Assembly (NCBI RefSeq): GCF_000981895.1
Contig: NZ_LATD01000003.1
Span: 1-64,000, forward strand
Origin: Streptomyces odonnellii
GTDB lineage: Bacteria; Actinomycetota; Actinomycetes; Streptomycetales; Streptomycetaceae
Direction: 5' to 3'
Length of the DNA: 64,000 nt
Made by a program: the position numbers and the translations under genes. The notes under the pieces are model-generated. The model did not search any database. It saw nothing but the letters and a program-made list of their open reading frames with translations, and was not told where the DNA came from. Shown here in pieces: positions 17,890 to 26,996 of the stretch (position 1 is its first letter; every line of letters starts with the position of its first letter).

Positions 17890-18348
17890 TTGGTGCTGTT
17901 GACCGCGGTACTCGCCCACCACCTCGACGCCGACGCGCACGTGCCGGACGACTCCCGGCAGCGCGCCCTGCTCCTGCGCATCGAGGCGTTCGTACAGCAG
18001 CATTTGCACAACCCCGAGCTGTCTCCGAGCGCCATCGCCGTCGCCCACAACATCTCCGTCGGCTACCTGCACCGTCTCTACCGCGCACGCGACGACACCG
18101 TGGCGGCCTGGATCCGTGGCCAGCGCCTCGAACGCGCCCACCGTGACCTCAGCGACCGTACGCTTCGGACCGTAGCCGTCCACCGGATCGCGGCCCGCTG
18201 GGGCTTCCCGGACCACACCACCTTCACCCGCGCCTTCCGCGCCGCCTACGGCCTCCCGCCCCGGGACTACCGTCGCCAGGCCCTCGCCCCCCCCGTTACC
18301 TTTTTCGTGGCTCCGCAATGGGGCCTCCGGCCTTCGGGTCCGGCATGA
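17890..18348 (+). pseudogene. AraC-type regulator, C-terminal HTH only
   Basis: The frame carries a complete double HTH of the AraC family: LLLRIEAFVQQHLHNPELSP, SAIAVAHNISVGYLHRLY, AAWIRGQRLERAHRDL, and RIAARWGFPDHTTFTRAFRA ending with AYGLPPRDYRRQA. The AraC-binding N-terminal domain is missing; sequence before about 17890 is not similar. The gene was probably truncated when mobile DNA entered. The IS110 element begins shortly after its stop. Confidence 0.7.
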
Positions 18349-18529
18349 CTTCCCCCCTTGTTGTTCATGATCCGGGGGGTGGTGTCACCGGGTCCGGAGG
18401 CATCGACGGACCGCTGATGAGGGGCTTGAGCACCGGATTCACCCGAGCCGGAAGAGCTCTCCGTAACGTGGATGTGGCAGCTCGGTGCCCTGGCAAGGCC
18501 GGACGAAAGCGTGATGGAGGGGCCTGCAC
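18349..18529 (+). ncRNA. Candidate IS110 bridge RNA region
   Basis: About 180 noncoding bases lie directly upstream of the IS110 transposase. In the IS110 group of this family the left end encodes a structured bridge RNA with target- and donor-binding loops. The stretch has several GC-rich inverted segments, but I have not folded it, and the exact element end is not visible. Confidence 0.35.
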
Positions 18530-19732
18530 GTGATCGACACCGGCGACGTCGACGTCTTCCTCGGCCTGGACGTCGGCAAGGGCGAACACCACGCCACCGC
18601 CGTCACCCCGGCCGGCAAGAAGGCGTTCGACAAGCGCCTGCCCAACACCGAACCCAAGCTCCGCGAGCTGTTCGCGAAACTCCAGGCCAAGCACGGAACA
18701 GTGCTGGTCGTTGTCGACCAGCCGGCCTCGATCGGCGCCCTGCCGCTGGCGGTCGCCCGGGACATGGGCTGCCCGGTGGCCTATCTGCCGGGACTGACGA
18801 TGCGGCGGATTGCCGACCTCTACCCGGGTGAGGCCAAGACCGATGCGAAGGACGCGTTCATCATCGCCGACGCGGCCCGGGCGATGCCGCACACGCTGCG
18901 GGCGATCGACGGCGAGGACGAGACGATCGCCGAGCTGGAGATGATCGTGGGGTTCGACGACGACCTGGCCGGCGAGGCCACTCGGGTCGCGAACCGGCTC
19001 CACGGCCTGCTGACCCAGATCCATCCGTCGCTGGAGCGAGTGCTGGGGCCGCGGTTGCAGCATCCGGCAGTCCTCACGCAGCTGGAACGGTTCGGGTCTC
19101 CGGCCCAGATCCGCAAGGCCGGCCGGCGGCGGCTGGTCACCCTGCTGCGGCCCAAGGCACCGAGGATGGCCGAGCGGCTGGTCGAGGAGATATTCGCCGC
19201 GTTGGACGAGCAGACCGTGACCGTTCCGGGGACCGAGGCGGCCGCGCTGATCGTCCCGAGCCTGGCCGGGTCACTTACCGCCGTGCTTGACCAGCGGAAA
19301 CTGTTGGCCGGACGGATCGAGGAACTTCGGGAGGCCCACCCTCTTTCGAAGGTCCTGACGTCGATGCCGGGAGTCGGCGTCAGGACCGGAGCCCGCATCC
19401 TGATCGAGGTCGGCGACGGCAGCACCTTCCCGACCGCCGGCCACCTCGCTGCCTACGCCGGTCTCGCCCCGGCGACCCGGAGCTCGGGCTCCTCGATCCG
19501 TGGCGAACAGCCCTCGCGGCGAGGAAACAAGCAGCTCAAACGGGCCTTCTTCCTCTCCGCGTTCGCCGCCCTGGGCGACCCGGCCTCGCGGGCCTACTAC
19601 GACAAGAAGATCGCCCAGGGCAAGCACCACACCCAGGCCCTGCTCTGCCTGGCCAGACGCCGGGCCGACGTCCTGTTCGCGATGCTCCGTGACGGAACCT
19701 TCTACGAGCCCCAACCGACTGCAGCCAGGTGA
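18530..19732 (+). CDS. IS110 family transposase
   Basis: The 400-residue protein has the N-terminal DEDD RuvC-like domain (FLGLDVGKGEHHATAV with the first Asp, VVVDQPASIG, GEAKTDAKDAF with the last two Asp). It also has the C-terminal IS116/IS110/IS902 domain (LTSMPGVGVRTGARILIEVG, YAGLAPATRSSGSS, and a Ser-containing motif typical of the family). GTG 18530 follows GGAGGGG. The coding sequence is full length and undamaged, so this is the only intact transposase in the window. It sits between a truncated AraC gene and a small conserved hypothetical. Confidence 0.95.
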   Translation: MIDTGDVDVFLGLDVGKGEHHATAVTPAGKKAFDKRLPNTEPKLRELFAKLQAKHGTVLVVVDQPASIGALPLAVARDMGCPVAYLPGLTMRRIADLYPGEAKTDAKDAFIIADAARAMPHTLRAIDGEDETIAELEMIVGFDDDLAGEATRVANRLHGLLTQIHPSLERVLGPRLQHPAVLTQLERFGSPAQIRKAGRRRLVTLLRPKAPRMAERLVEEIFAALDEQTVTVPGTEAAALIVPSLAGSLTAVLDQRKLLAGRIEELREAHPLSKVLTSMPGVGVRTGARILIEVGDGSTFPTAGHLAAYAGLAPATRSSGSSIRGEQPSRRGNKQLKRAFFLSAFAALGDPASRAYYDKKIAQGKHHTQALLCLARRRADVLFAMLRDGTFYEPQPTAAR

Positions 19733-19750
19733 GGAGTCCAGACCGCTCGA

Positions 19751-19984
19751 TCAGTCCTCCGGCCGAAGCCGCTGACGAGCGGCCTCAAGCCGCTGGTCAT
19801 AGTCAGGCGCGAACAGCTCGGGAAGGGTCTTGTCGAGTGTTCCGGCGATTCGATGGATCGGTGCCCAGACCGCCGCATCGTCGACAACACGGCTGAGGTC
19901 CGTCATCTGGAGCTTCTCCAGCCAGTGCGACAGCACCAGTGCCTCGTCACTCGTGAGCTTGATCGTGACCTGGCTATCACTCAT
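19751..19984 (-). CDS. Small conserved actinomycete protein
   Basis: The 77-residue acidic protein from ATG 19984 reads MSDSQVTIKLTSDEALVLSH and ends FAPDYDQRLEAARQRLRPED. It resembles a family of small uncharacterised Streptomyces proteins with a conserved VWAPIHRIAGTLD-type core. No membrane segment, metal motif or signal is visible. It is tail-to-tail with IS110. The 300 bases upstream (19985-20284) contain no gene I can support. Confidence 0.75.
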   Translation of the reverse strand: MSDSQVTIKLTSDEALVLSHWLEKLQMTDLSRVVDDAAVWAPIHRIAGTLDKTLPELFAPDYDQRLEAARQRLRPED

Positions 19985-20284
19985 GCACACCCCTACGACT
20001 CGGCCCGCCCTTGACCGCACGAACCTACTGGCCTCGGACCTTGACCAAACACATAGGGGCACCCCCCCGCGTAGCCGGCTTTCACGTGGCCACCATCTGC
20101 CCCGCGGACGGCGGTCACGTCAAGATTCCAACCGACCGCGAACGTGGGCCCTCCCCCGGCTCAAGTCGCCGCCCGCCGTGCAGTTCGTCCATCCGGCGGT
20201 AGGCAGCGTGGGGCTGGGCACCGACGGCGGGGCGGTATTCCAATGCCCATCCGCTCAGGTGCCCAGAACGCGGCCCAGGACTGC

Positions 20285-21058
20285 CTACTCCGAAGCAGGG
20301 CCCAGGCCCGCCCTCTCCACCGCCCGCCGTGCCTCGGCCACCACTTCGGGATCAGTGACGAAGTGGGTGTCCTGCTCGGCCGACGCTCCCCCGGTGCCGA
20401 GCGGTACCCAGCGGCCTCCTCGCGGGGTCAGCGCCCTGGTCTTGGCGGACAGGTGGACGGCGGAGGCTCCGGCCGAGATCAGGGCCGGGATGTCGGCGGG
20501 GCGAACCCCGCCGCCGGCCATCACCTGCACCCCGGGTGCGGCGGCGGCCATCGCGGCGATCGTCTCCCGCCCCTCGGCCGCGGTGGGGGCGCCGCCCGAG
20601 GTGAGGACCCGGGTAAGGCCGAGCGAGGGCAGCAGTGCGGCAGTGGCCACCGGGTCGGCGGACTGGTCGATGGCGCGGTGCAGTGTGATGTCCACTGGGC
20701 GGCCCGAGGCGCGTGCCGCTTCGACGAGCCGGGCGACCGCCACGGTGTCCAGGGCGCCGTCGGCGGTCAGCGCGCCGATCACCACGCCACAGGCGCCGGA
20801 GGCGATGACGGACCGCACCTCGGCGGCCATCAGCGTGATTTCCTCCGCGGCATGGACGAAGTCGCCGGGTCGGCACCTGACCAGCACGTGTAGCGGCAGC
20901 CCCTCCCGGACAACCGCCTCCACCAGGGCTGCCGACGGGGTCAGGCCGCCCAGCTCCAGGGCGGCACAGAGCTCGACCCGGTCGGCGCCGTTCTCCCTGG
21001 CGGCGCGGGCGCCGGCCGGTGAGGTGACGGCGATCTCCAGGGCGGGTGGTGCGGTCAT
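20285..21058 (-). CDS. cutC: Copper homeostasis protein CutC family
   Basis: This 257-residue TIM barrel protein has the CutC signatures: LEIAVTSPAGARAA, RVELCAALELGGLTPS, VLVRCRPGDF, CGVVIGALTADG, DITLHRAIDQS, RVLTSGGAPTA and MAGGGVRPADI. CutC was named for copper tolerance in E. coli, but its biochemical role is unsettled. Its ATG overlaps the stop of the upstream metallopeptidase gene by four bases (ATGA), so it is translationally coupled and part of the same ROK-linked cluster. That context hints at a metabolic rather than a copper role. Confidence 0.93.
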   Translation of the reverse strand: MTAPPALEIAVTSPAGARAARENGADRVELCAALELGGLTPSAALVEAVVREGLPLHVLVRCRPGDFVHAAEEITLMAAEVRSVIASGACGVVIGALTADGALDTVAVARLVEAARASGRPVDITLHRAIDQSADPVATAALLPSLGLTRVLTSGGAPTAAEGRETIAAMAAAAPGVQVMAGGGVRPADIPALISAGASAVHLSAKTRALTPRGGRWVPLGTGGASAEQDTHFVTDPEVVAEARRAVERAGLGPASE

Positions 21059-22578
21059 TCGTCGTCCCCGCTGAGGGGCTGGTCGGAGGCGGGGATGAGG
21101 CGTGCCGACAGGTCCGGCTCGGTCATCTCGCGGTCGAAGGGGAACATCGGGCGGCGGATGCGGTGGTGGCCCAGGCGCACCAGGTCCTGGTCCACACCGC
21201 CGGGGGTGAGCGCCATTTTCCAGCCGCCGGACATGTCGAAGAGCTCCGGCTCCAGGTAGCCGATCTTCACGATCACGATGTCGGCGCCGCGCGGGTCGAG
21301 GTCCAGGTCGGTGAAGTCGTGCTCGTGGTGGTAGGGCTTGCGGAGCTTGGTGAGGATCACGTACACGCTGCCGACACGGATGACGACCTCGGTCTCGGCG
21401 TCGCGGTCGTCGTGCCGGACGGCGTGCACCACACCGGTCAGGGTGACCGGGCCCGCGTGCCGGTCGTCCACCTCGGCGCCGGCGGTGACCGTGACGGCGG
21501 CGCCGGTGCCGGCAGCGACGGCGGTCTCGACGGCGGCCGGTCCTGGCACCGAGGCGTAGATGACGGTCGGGCCGTCGTCCTTCCGGAACTCCGGGCGGGC
21601 CAGCAGCCGGGTCAGGCCCCAGGTCACGTCACCGGCACCGCCGGCGGTCGGATTGTCCCCGGTGTCGCTGATGAAGTACGGGCGCAGGTCACTGGCCAGG
21701 GCCTCGTCCAGAATGCCGTCGAAGGTGCCGGTGGGGGCGACGAAGTCGAAGTCGTCGCGGGCCTTCCAGAAGCCCTGGGCCAGGCGTTCGGCACCGGCCG
21801 ACACGGCGGCAAGGTCGGTGCCGGTCACCACCACCGCGGCGCGGTTGCGCGGTTCGTCGGCCCAGGCGTAGCCGACCCATATCGCGGCGTCGATCACGCC
21901 GTCCACGGCCTCGGTCTCGGCCACGGCCGCGTACACGCTCCTGGCCGGCTCGATCCGGGTGGAGGTCTGCTCGCCGGCCAGCAGCACCGGCACCGGCACC
22001 CAGGCCTTGACCGGGCGGGGCGCGCCGGAGACCAGCAGGTCCACCAGGTTGCGGACGGCCCGCTCCTTGGTCTCCATGTGGTCCTCGTGCGGGGCCATCC
22101 GGTAGCAGGTGATCAGGTCGCTGCCGTGGACGAGTTCGCGGGAGACGTTGCCGTGCAGGTCCATCGAGGTGGAGATGATCACCTCGGGCCCCACGGTGGC
22201 GCGGATACGTGCCAGGAGCACCGCCTCGGCGTCGTCGATGCCCTCCACGGTCATGGCGCCGTGGATGTCGTACCAGAGGCCGTCCGGCTGGGGCAGCGCG
22301 GCGAGCCGCTCGATCAGCTCGTCGGTCAGCTCGGCCCAGGCGTCGGCGGTGACGGTGCCGCCCGGCAGCGACTTGCCGACCAGGGCGCCGTGCCAGTCGG
22401 CTGCCTCGCGCAGTTCCTCGCCGGGGGCCAGGAAGGGGTAGCGGTCCAGCACGTCGGCGCCGCGCGAGGGGTGGAAGGCGGGGGCCCGGGTGCGAGCGGG
22501 AGAGAAGGTGGACGACTCGATGCCGAGTCCGGCGATGGCGATGACCGGGCGGGCTGCGGCGGTGCGGGATTGCGGCAT
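21055..22578 (-). CDS. M81 family (MlrC-like) metallopeptidase
   Basis: The 507-residue protein has the two M81/MlrC domains: IAGLGIESSTFSP at the start, DGLWYDIHGAMTVEG, the zinc ligands in STSMDLHGNVS and MAPHEDHMET, and a C-terminal MlrC_C domain with KIGYLEPELFDMSGGWKMAL near the end. MlrC hydrolyses linear microcystin peptides; M81 relatives are predicted peptidases or amidases for modified peptides. It lies next to a peptide-type ABC importer and ROK repressor, which suggests uptake and cleavage of an oligopeptide or amino-sugar-linked substrate. CutC is coupled to its 3' end. Confidence 0.9.
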   Translation of the reverse strand: MPQSRTAAARPVIAIAGLGIESSTFSPARTRAPAFHPSRGADVLDRYPFLAPGEELREAADWHGALVGKSLPGGTVTADAWAELTDELIERLAALPQPDGLWYDIHGAMTVEGIDDAEAVLLARIRATVGPEVIISTSMDLHGNVSRELVHGSDLITCYRMAPHEDHMETKERAVRNLVDLLVSGAPRPVKAWVPVPVLLAGEQTSTRIEPARSVYAAVAETEAVDGVIDAAIWVGYAWADEPRNRAAVVVTGTDLAAVSAGAERLAQGFWKARDDFDFVAPTGTFDGILDEALASDLRPYFISDTGDNPTAGGAGDVTWGLTRLLARPEFRKDDGPTVIYASVPGPAAVETAVAAGTGAAVTVTAGAEVDDRHAGPVTLTGVVHAVRHDDRDAETEVVIRVGSVYVILTKLRKPYHHEHDFTDLDLDPRGADIVIVKIGYLEPELFDMSGGWKMALTPGGVDQDLVRLGHHRIRRPMFPFDREMTEPDLSARLIPASDQPLSGDDE

Positions 22579-22628
22579 GGCTCCTCGTAGCTCGTGGGAA
22601 GTGGGGCGTCGGCGTTGGGCGTTGGGCG

Positions 22629-23861
22629 TCAGGCGTGGCGGGGCGCGGGGGCGCGGAACCGGTCGGTGGCCGGCTCGGCGCCGCCGACCCCGCTCAGGGC
22701 ATGGGCCATGGCGCGTTGCAGGGCGAACTGTCCGGCGCCGACCAGTCCCGCGTCGGCGCCCAGGCTGGCCCGCTCGATGGTGAGGTGTTCGGTGACCAGC
22801 GGGTGGCAGCTCTCGTAGAGCTGGCTGCGCACAGCGGCGACGAACGGCTCCAAGGTGGAGAGGATGCCGCCGAGGTAGACGGCGTCCGGGTTGAAGAAGT
22901 TGACGTTGGCCGCGAGCACTTGGCCGAGGTAGTCGCCGGCCCTGCGAACCGCGCGCGTGGCCTCCGGGTCGGCGTCGACGGCCAGCCGCACCACGTCCTC
23001 CGGGCGGCTGACGTCGACGCCGCGCTCGCGCAGGATGCGGACCAGGGCCGCGCCGGACGCCACGGTTTCCAGGCAGCCGGTGTTGCCGCAGGAGCAGGGG
23101 ATGTCGCCGCCGCCGCCGATCCGGATGTGGGTGATGTCACCGGCCACGCCGGTGGCGCCCCGATAGAGATGTCCGTCGACCATGACGCCGGCGCCGATCG
23201 CGGAGCCGATCTTCACCATGATCGTCTTCCGGTACTCGGCGGGCCGTACGGTGTGCTCGCCGACCGCCATGCAGTTGGCGTCGTTGTCCACGGCGGCCGG
23301 GACGCCGAAGCGTTCCTGCAGCCAGGCGGTGACGGGGAACCGGTTCCAGCCCGGCATCCGGGACGGCATGACAGCAGAGCCCGACACGATGTCCACCGGT
23401 CCGGGCAGCGAGAGCCCGACCCCGCGCAGTCGGTCCCGTCCGCGCTGCTCGGCCAGCGCCTCCAGAGTCTCGGCGAGCCTCGGCAGGGCCGCCTCGGGAC
23501 CGTCGGCGATCAGGAAGGGGACGGTCGAGACATCGGTCAGGTCGCCGCCGGGCAGCACGACACCGATCCTGGCGTGCCGGCCGCCGAGGTCGGCAGCGAC
23601 GGCGAACTCGTCGTTGCTTCCCAGTCTCAGCACTTTGCGAGGGCGCCCGCCGGTGGAGGACTGGGTGCCCTCCTCGGCGATCAGCCCGCGCTCCACCAGT
23701 TGAGCCACGCTGAGGGAGATGGTGGAGGCGGAGACGCCGAGCAGTCCGGCGAGTTCGGCGCGCGACGAGGCCTGGCCCGATGCGACGAGTTCCAGGACCC
23801 GCGCGGCGAGAGCCGAGGTGCCTTTCGCGGCCTTGCCGTCCCAAGCACTTATTCCAGTCAT
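22629..23861 (-). CDS. ROK family transcriptional repressor
   Basis: A 410-residue protein: a winged helix (VLELVASGQASSRAELAGLL, SASTISLSVAQLV) followed by a ROK sugar-kinase-like domain with AVAADLGGRHARIGV, VDNDANCMAVGEH and the zinc motif CSCGNTGCLE. The ROK domain usually binds a sugar ligand. ATG 23861 places the HTH at a normal distance; an upstream start at 24005 would add an unlikely hydrophobic leader. No ribosome site precedes it. Instead a perfect 11-bp palindrome GAAGTAACTTC lies at 23866-23876, five bases away, suggesting autoregulation. It is divergent from the ABC operon. Confidence 0.92.
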   Translation of the reverse strand: MTGISAWDGKAAKGTSALAARVLELVASGQASSRAELAGLLGVSASTISLSVAQLVERGLIAEEGTQSSTGGRPRKVLRLGSNDEFAVAADLGGRHARIGVVLPGGDLTDVSTVPFLIADGPEAALPRLAETLEALAEQRGRDRLRGVGLSLPGPVDIVSGSAVMPSRMPGWNRFPVTAWLQERFGVPAAVDNDANCMAVGEHTVRPAEYRKTIMVKIGSAIGAGVMVDGHLYRGATGVAGDITHIRIGGGGDIPCSCGNTGCLETVASGAALVRILRERGVDVSRPEDVVRLAVDADPEATRAVRRAGDYLGQVLAANVNFFNPDAVYLGGILSTLEPFVAAVRSQLYESCHPLVTEHLTIERASLGADAGLVGAGQFALQRAMAHALSGVGGAEPATDRFRAPAPRHA

Positions 23862-23865
23862 ATAA

Positions 23866-23876
23866 GAAGTAACTTC
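23866..23876. promoter_or_regulatory. Palindrome next to the ROK start
   Basis: GAAGTAACTTC is a perfect odd-centred palindrome five bases upstream of the repressor ATG. It shares AGTAACTT with the operator at 24032. Confidence 0.55.
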
Positions 23877-24031
23877 CGCAACGGTGTGTATGGCGACGAC
23901 AGTATGCCCGCGCTTCATCCAAGGGAAGAGTCCGATGAAGAAAGTGAACGGTCCACGAAATCCCTCAAATCGGTCAAAATGCACCCGTAAAAGAGGGCCG
24001 ATCAAGGCGAGAGGACTTTCTTCGAGCCCGC

Positions 24032-24049
24032 AGTAACTTACTTGTTACT
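24032..24049. promoter_or_regulatory. ROK operator candidate in divergent promoter
   Basis: AGTAACTTACTTGTTACT is an 18-bp inverted repeat (AGTAAC-N6-GTTACT) in an AT-rich island 120 bp upstream of the binding-protein gene. Its AT content stands out from the surroundings, and it shares a core with the site at 23866. Confidence 0.65.
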
Positions 24050-24168
24050 AATTCCTGCATTGTTTCTCAGGTGTGTCCGGCGTTAGCTGTCGGGAACGCA
24101 GTGCCGGTCCTGCGGCACCCGCCCCGGTCTCTGGGACGCATACGGGCCCTTTCACCCTGAGGAGAATC

Positions 24169-25986
24169 ATGTTCCCTGGTCACACGGCGAACAGCCGCCG
24201 CTGGGCCCTCGTCGCGGGCGCCGCTGCCACCGCGTGCGCTCTGCTGACCGGCTGTTCCGGCGGCGGTACCTCGTCGTCCGGCTCCGGCTCGTCGGACACC
24301 ATCAACTACGCGCTGCCGGCGAACTTCACGCCGAATTGGATACTCCCGGTCGGCACTGCCGCGCACCTGAACACCAACAACTCCTCCATATCCCAGTCCC
24401 TTTGGGAACCGCTGATCGCCTATGACGGCTCCACCGGCACGGTCGGCTGGAACAAGAAGAACTCGCTGGCCACCGCCGCCGAATTCGCCGAGGACGGCAA
24501 GAGCGTCTCCATCACGCTCGGCGACCGGCACTGGAGCGACGGCAAGCAGATCACTTCCCGGGACATGGAGTTCTGGTTCAACCTCGTCAAGGCCAACAAG
24601 GCCGAATGGGCCAGCTACAGCCCGGGCAAGGCGCCGGACAACTGGACCTCACTGAAGGTCGTCGACCCGACACACTTCACGATCGCCTTCGACCAGGCGT
24701 ACAACCAGCAGTGGATGCTCGCCAACCAGCTCAGCATGATCCGCGTGATGCCTCAGCACGTCTGGGACAAGACCAGCGACTCGGGCACCGTATCGGACCT
24801 CGACCGGACCCCCGCGGGCGCCAAGCAGGTCTGGACGTACCTGGACAACTCCGCCAAGAAGATCTCCGGCTACGCGACCGACCCTCTCTGGAAGACGGTC
24901 AGCGGCCCGTACACCATCAAGTCGTTCTCCACGGCCGGCAAGGTCGTGCTGACCGCCAACACCAAGTACGACGGCGGCGGCAAGGCCAACATCAAGAACG
25001 TGAACCTGCTGCCCTTCACCACCACGGACGCCGAGGAGAACGCGCTCCGGGCGGGCACGGTCGACTATGGCTACATCAACGCCACCAACCTCAGCCAGGA
25101 GTCGTCGTTCGCCGCCAAGGGCTACACGGTGAAGCCCTGGTCCGGCTGGGCCATCACGTACATGCCCTACAACTTCAACAACCCCACCATGGGCCCGGTC
25201 TTCAAGCAGCTCTACGCCCGCCAGGCGATCCAGATGTCGGTGGATCAGACCACACTCTCCAAGGTCGTCTTCAACGGCACCGCGGTCCCGACGTACGGTC
25301 CGATCCCGCAGGGCCAGAGCTCGTCCTTCGTCTCGCCGGAGCAGAAGAACAACCCGTACCCCTTCTCCACCGCCAAGGCGAAGCAGCTTCTGAGCGACCA
25401 CGGCTGGACCGAGCAGGACGGCACCATGGTGTGCACCGCGCCGGGCACCGGCGACAACCAGTGCGGTGCCGGTGTGGCCCAGGGCACGAAGTTCCAGATG
25501 CAGGTGCTCTCGCAGTCCGGTTCGACCGTGACCGACAACATGATGAGTGCCCTGCAGTCGTCGTTCGCCAAGAGCGGCATCGGCTTCACCATCAAGACCG
25601 CCCCGGTCAACTCGGTCCTCGCGCAGTCCGGCCAGTGCAAGCCCGACGACGCGGGCTGCAAGTGGCAGTTGTCGTTCTTCGGCACCGCCGGCAGCTGGTA
25701 CTTCCCCGCCTACCCGAGCGGTGACGCACTCTTCGCCACCGGCGGCGGCTCCAACTTCGGCAACTACTCCAACCCCGCGGTGGACAAGCTGATCACCGAG
25801 ACCACCACCTCCTCCTCCGACGAGGCGGTGCAGAAGTACAGCGCGGCCCTGGCCGAGGACCTCCCGGTCATCTGGCTGCCGGAGCCGGACTACCAGGTCT
25901 CCGTGGTCAAGAAGGGCCTGGGCGGCTTCGCCCAGGACTCGCTCGCCAACTTCCACCCGGCCATGTGGAAGTGGACCACCAAGTGA
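24169..25986 (+). CDS. ABC transporter substrate-binding lipoprotein, family 5
   Basis: The 605-residue protein has a signal peptide with lipobox (ALLTGCSGG), so it is a membrane-anchored lipoprotein. SBP_bac_5 features follow: SLWEPLIAYDGSTG, LGDRHWSDGKQIT, LYARQAIQMSVDQ and a C-terminal LPVIWLPEPDYQVSV. Family 5 proteins bind oligopeptides, nickel or glycosides for Dpp/Opp-type importers. ATG 24169 has TGAGGAGAATC upstream; the in-frame start at 24073 has none. It begins a five-gene operon with two permeases, a fused ATPase and a ROK kinase, opposite a ROK repressor, so the ligand may be a glycosylated peptide or oligosaccharide. Confidence 0.95.
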   Translation: MFPGHTANSRRWALVAGAAATACALLTGCSGGGTSSSGSGSSDTINYALPANFTPNWILPVGTAAHLNTNNSSISQSLWEPLIAYDGSTGTVGWNKKNSLATAAEFAEDGKSVSITLGDRHWSDGKQITSRDMEFWFNLVKANKAEWASYSPGKAPDNWTSLKVVDPTHFTIAFDQAYNQQWMLANQLSMIRVMPQHVWDKTSDSGTVSDLDRTPAGAKQVWTYLDNSAKKISGYATDPLWKTVSGPYTIKSFSTAGKVVLTANTKYDGGGKANIKNVNLLPFTTTDAEENALRAGTVDYGYINATNLSQESSFAAKGYTVKPWSGWAITYMPYNFNNPTMGPVFKQLYARQAIQMSVDQTTLSKVVFNGTAVPTYGPIPQGQSSSFVSPEQKNNPYPFSTAKAKQLLSDHGWTEQDGTMVCTAPGTGDNQCGAGVAQGTKFQMQVLSQSGSTVTDNMMSALQSSFAKSGIGFTIKTAPVNSVLAQSGQCKPDDAGCKWQLSFFGTAGSWYFPAYPSGDALFATGGGSNFGNYSNPAVDKLITETTTSSSDEAVQKYSAALAEDLPVIWLPEPDYQVSVVKKGLGGFAQDSLANFHPAMWKWTTK

Positions 25987-26036
25987 GCCCGGCCTGTGAC
26001 CACGCGCAGCACTGAGCCGAAGCGACCGGAAAGCAC

Positions 26037-26996
26037 ATGACCACTTCCACGTACCTGTTGCGACGGGCCCTCCAGGCCGTCGCGGTGATCGTCATCGTGA
26101 CGATCGTGGTCTTCTGTCTGCTGCACGCCCTGCCCGGGGGTCCCGCTCGCGGGATCCTCGGCCCGCAGGCCACAGCGCAGCAGATCGCGTCCTTCAACCA
26201 CGAGCAAGGTCTCGACAAGCCACTGCCCGTGCAGTACCTCTACTACCTCAACCGACTGCTGCACGGCGACCTGGGAACCTCGTACACCCTCAATGAGCCG
26301 GTCTCCCAGCTCATCACCGAGCGGTTGCCCAAGACCCTGGTGCTCACCGCCCTGTCGGCGGTCGTCGGCCTCCTGCTGGCTGTCCCGCTGGGCATGTGGC
26401 AGGCCGTCCGGCGCAACAGGCCGGTCGACTACGTCATCACCACGCTGAGCTTCATCGCCTACTCCACGCCCGTGTACTTCCTCGGGCTGATCCTGGTGCT
26501 GGTGTTCAGCCAGGTGCTGCCGTGGTTCCCGTCGCAGGCCCCGCAGGGGGACACGCTCGCCCAGGTGTTCGCCGATCCGCAGGCGCTGGTGCTGCCGGTC
26601 GTCGCCGGTGCCGCCTCGATGATCGCGGTGTTCAGCCGCTACATGCGGGCGGCCACCCTGGAGAATCTGTCCGAGGACTACGTCAGGACGGCGCGGGCCG
26701 GAGGCTCCCGCTCCCGCGCCATCCTGTGGCGGCATGTGTTCCGCAACTCGCTGACGCCGGTGATCGCCATGCTCGGCTATTACGTGCCGGTGCTGTTCGG
26801 CGGCGCCCTGGTGGTGGAACAGCTCTTCAACTACCCCGGCATGGGCCTGCTCTTCTGGACCGCCGCGCAGTCCTCCGACTACCCGGTGCTGCTGGGCTGT
26901 GTGCTGGTAATCGCGATCGCCACCGTGGCCGGCACGCTGCTCGCCGACATCGTCCAGCGGCTCGTCGACCCCCGAGTGAAGGCAGGCCGGGCATGA
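26037..26996 (+). CDS. ABC transporter permease, DppB type
   Basis: The 319-residue membrane protein begins TTSTYLLRRALQAVAVIVIV, with the first helix and a long external loop (ALPGGPARGILGPQATAQQI), then five more helices. The EAA loop is at YVRTARAGGSRSRAILWRHV. This is the Dpp/Opp B-type permease topology. It follows the binding protein by 50 bases and overlaps the next permease by four (ATGA). Confidence 0.95.
   Translation: MTTSTYLLRRALQAVAVIVIVTIVVFCLLHALPGGPARGILGPQATAQQIASFNHEQGLDKPLPVQYLYYLNRLLHGDLGTSYTLNEPVSQLITERLPKTLVLTALSAVVGLLLAVPLGMWQAVRRNRPVDYVITTLSFIAYSTPVYFLGLILVLVFSQVLPWFPSQAPQGDTLAQVFADPQALVLPVVAGAASMIAVFSRYMRAATLENLSEDYVRTARAGGSRSRAILWRHVFRNSLTPVIAMLGYYVPVLFGGALVVEQLFNYPGMGLLFWTAAQSSDYPVLLGCVLVIAIATVAGTLLADIVQRLVDPRVKAGRA

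Noticed and set aside
21046..22590. 514-residue plus-strand open frame
   Set aside because: Mirror of the M81 metallopeptidase, driven by high GC third positions; the minus frame has zinc ligands and family motifs.
22635..23990. 451-residue plus-strand open frame
   Set aside because: Antisense of the ROK repressor; no motif and no ribosome site.
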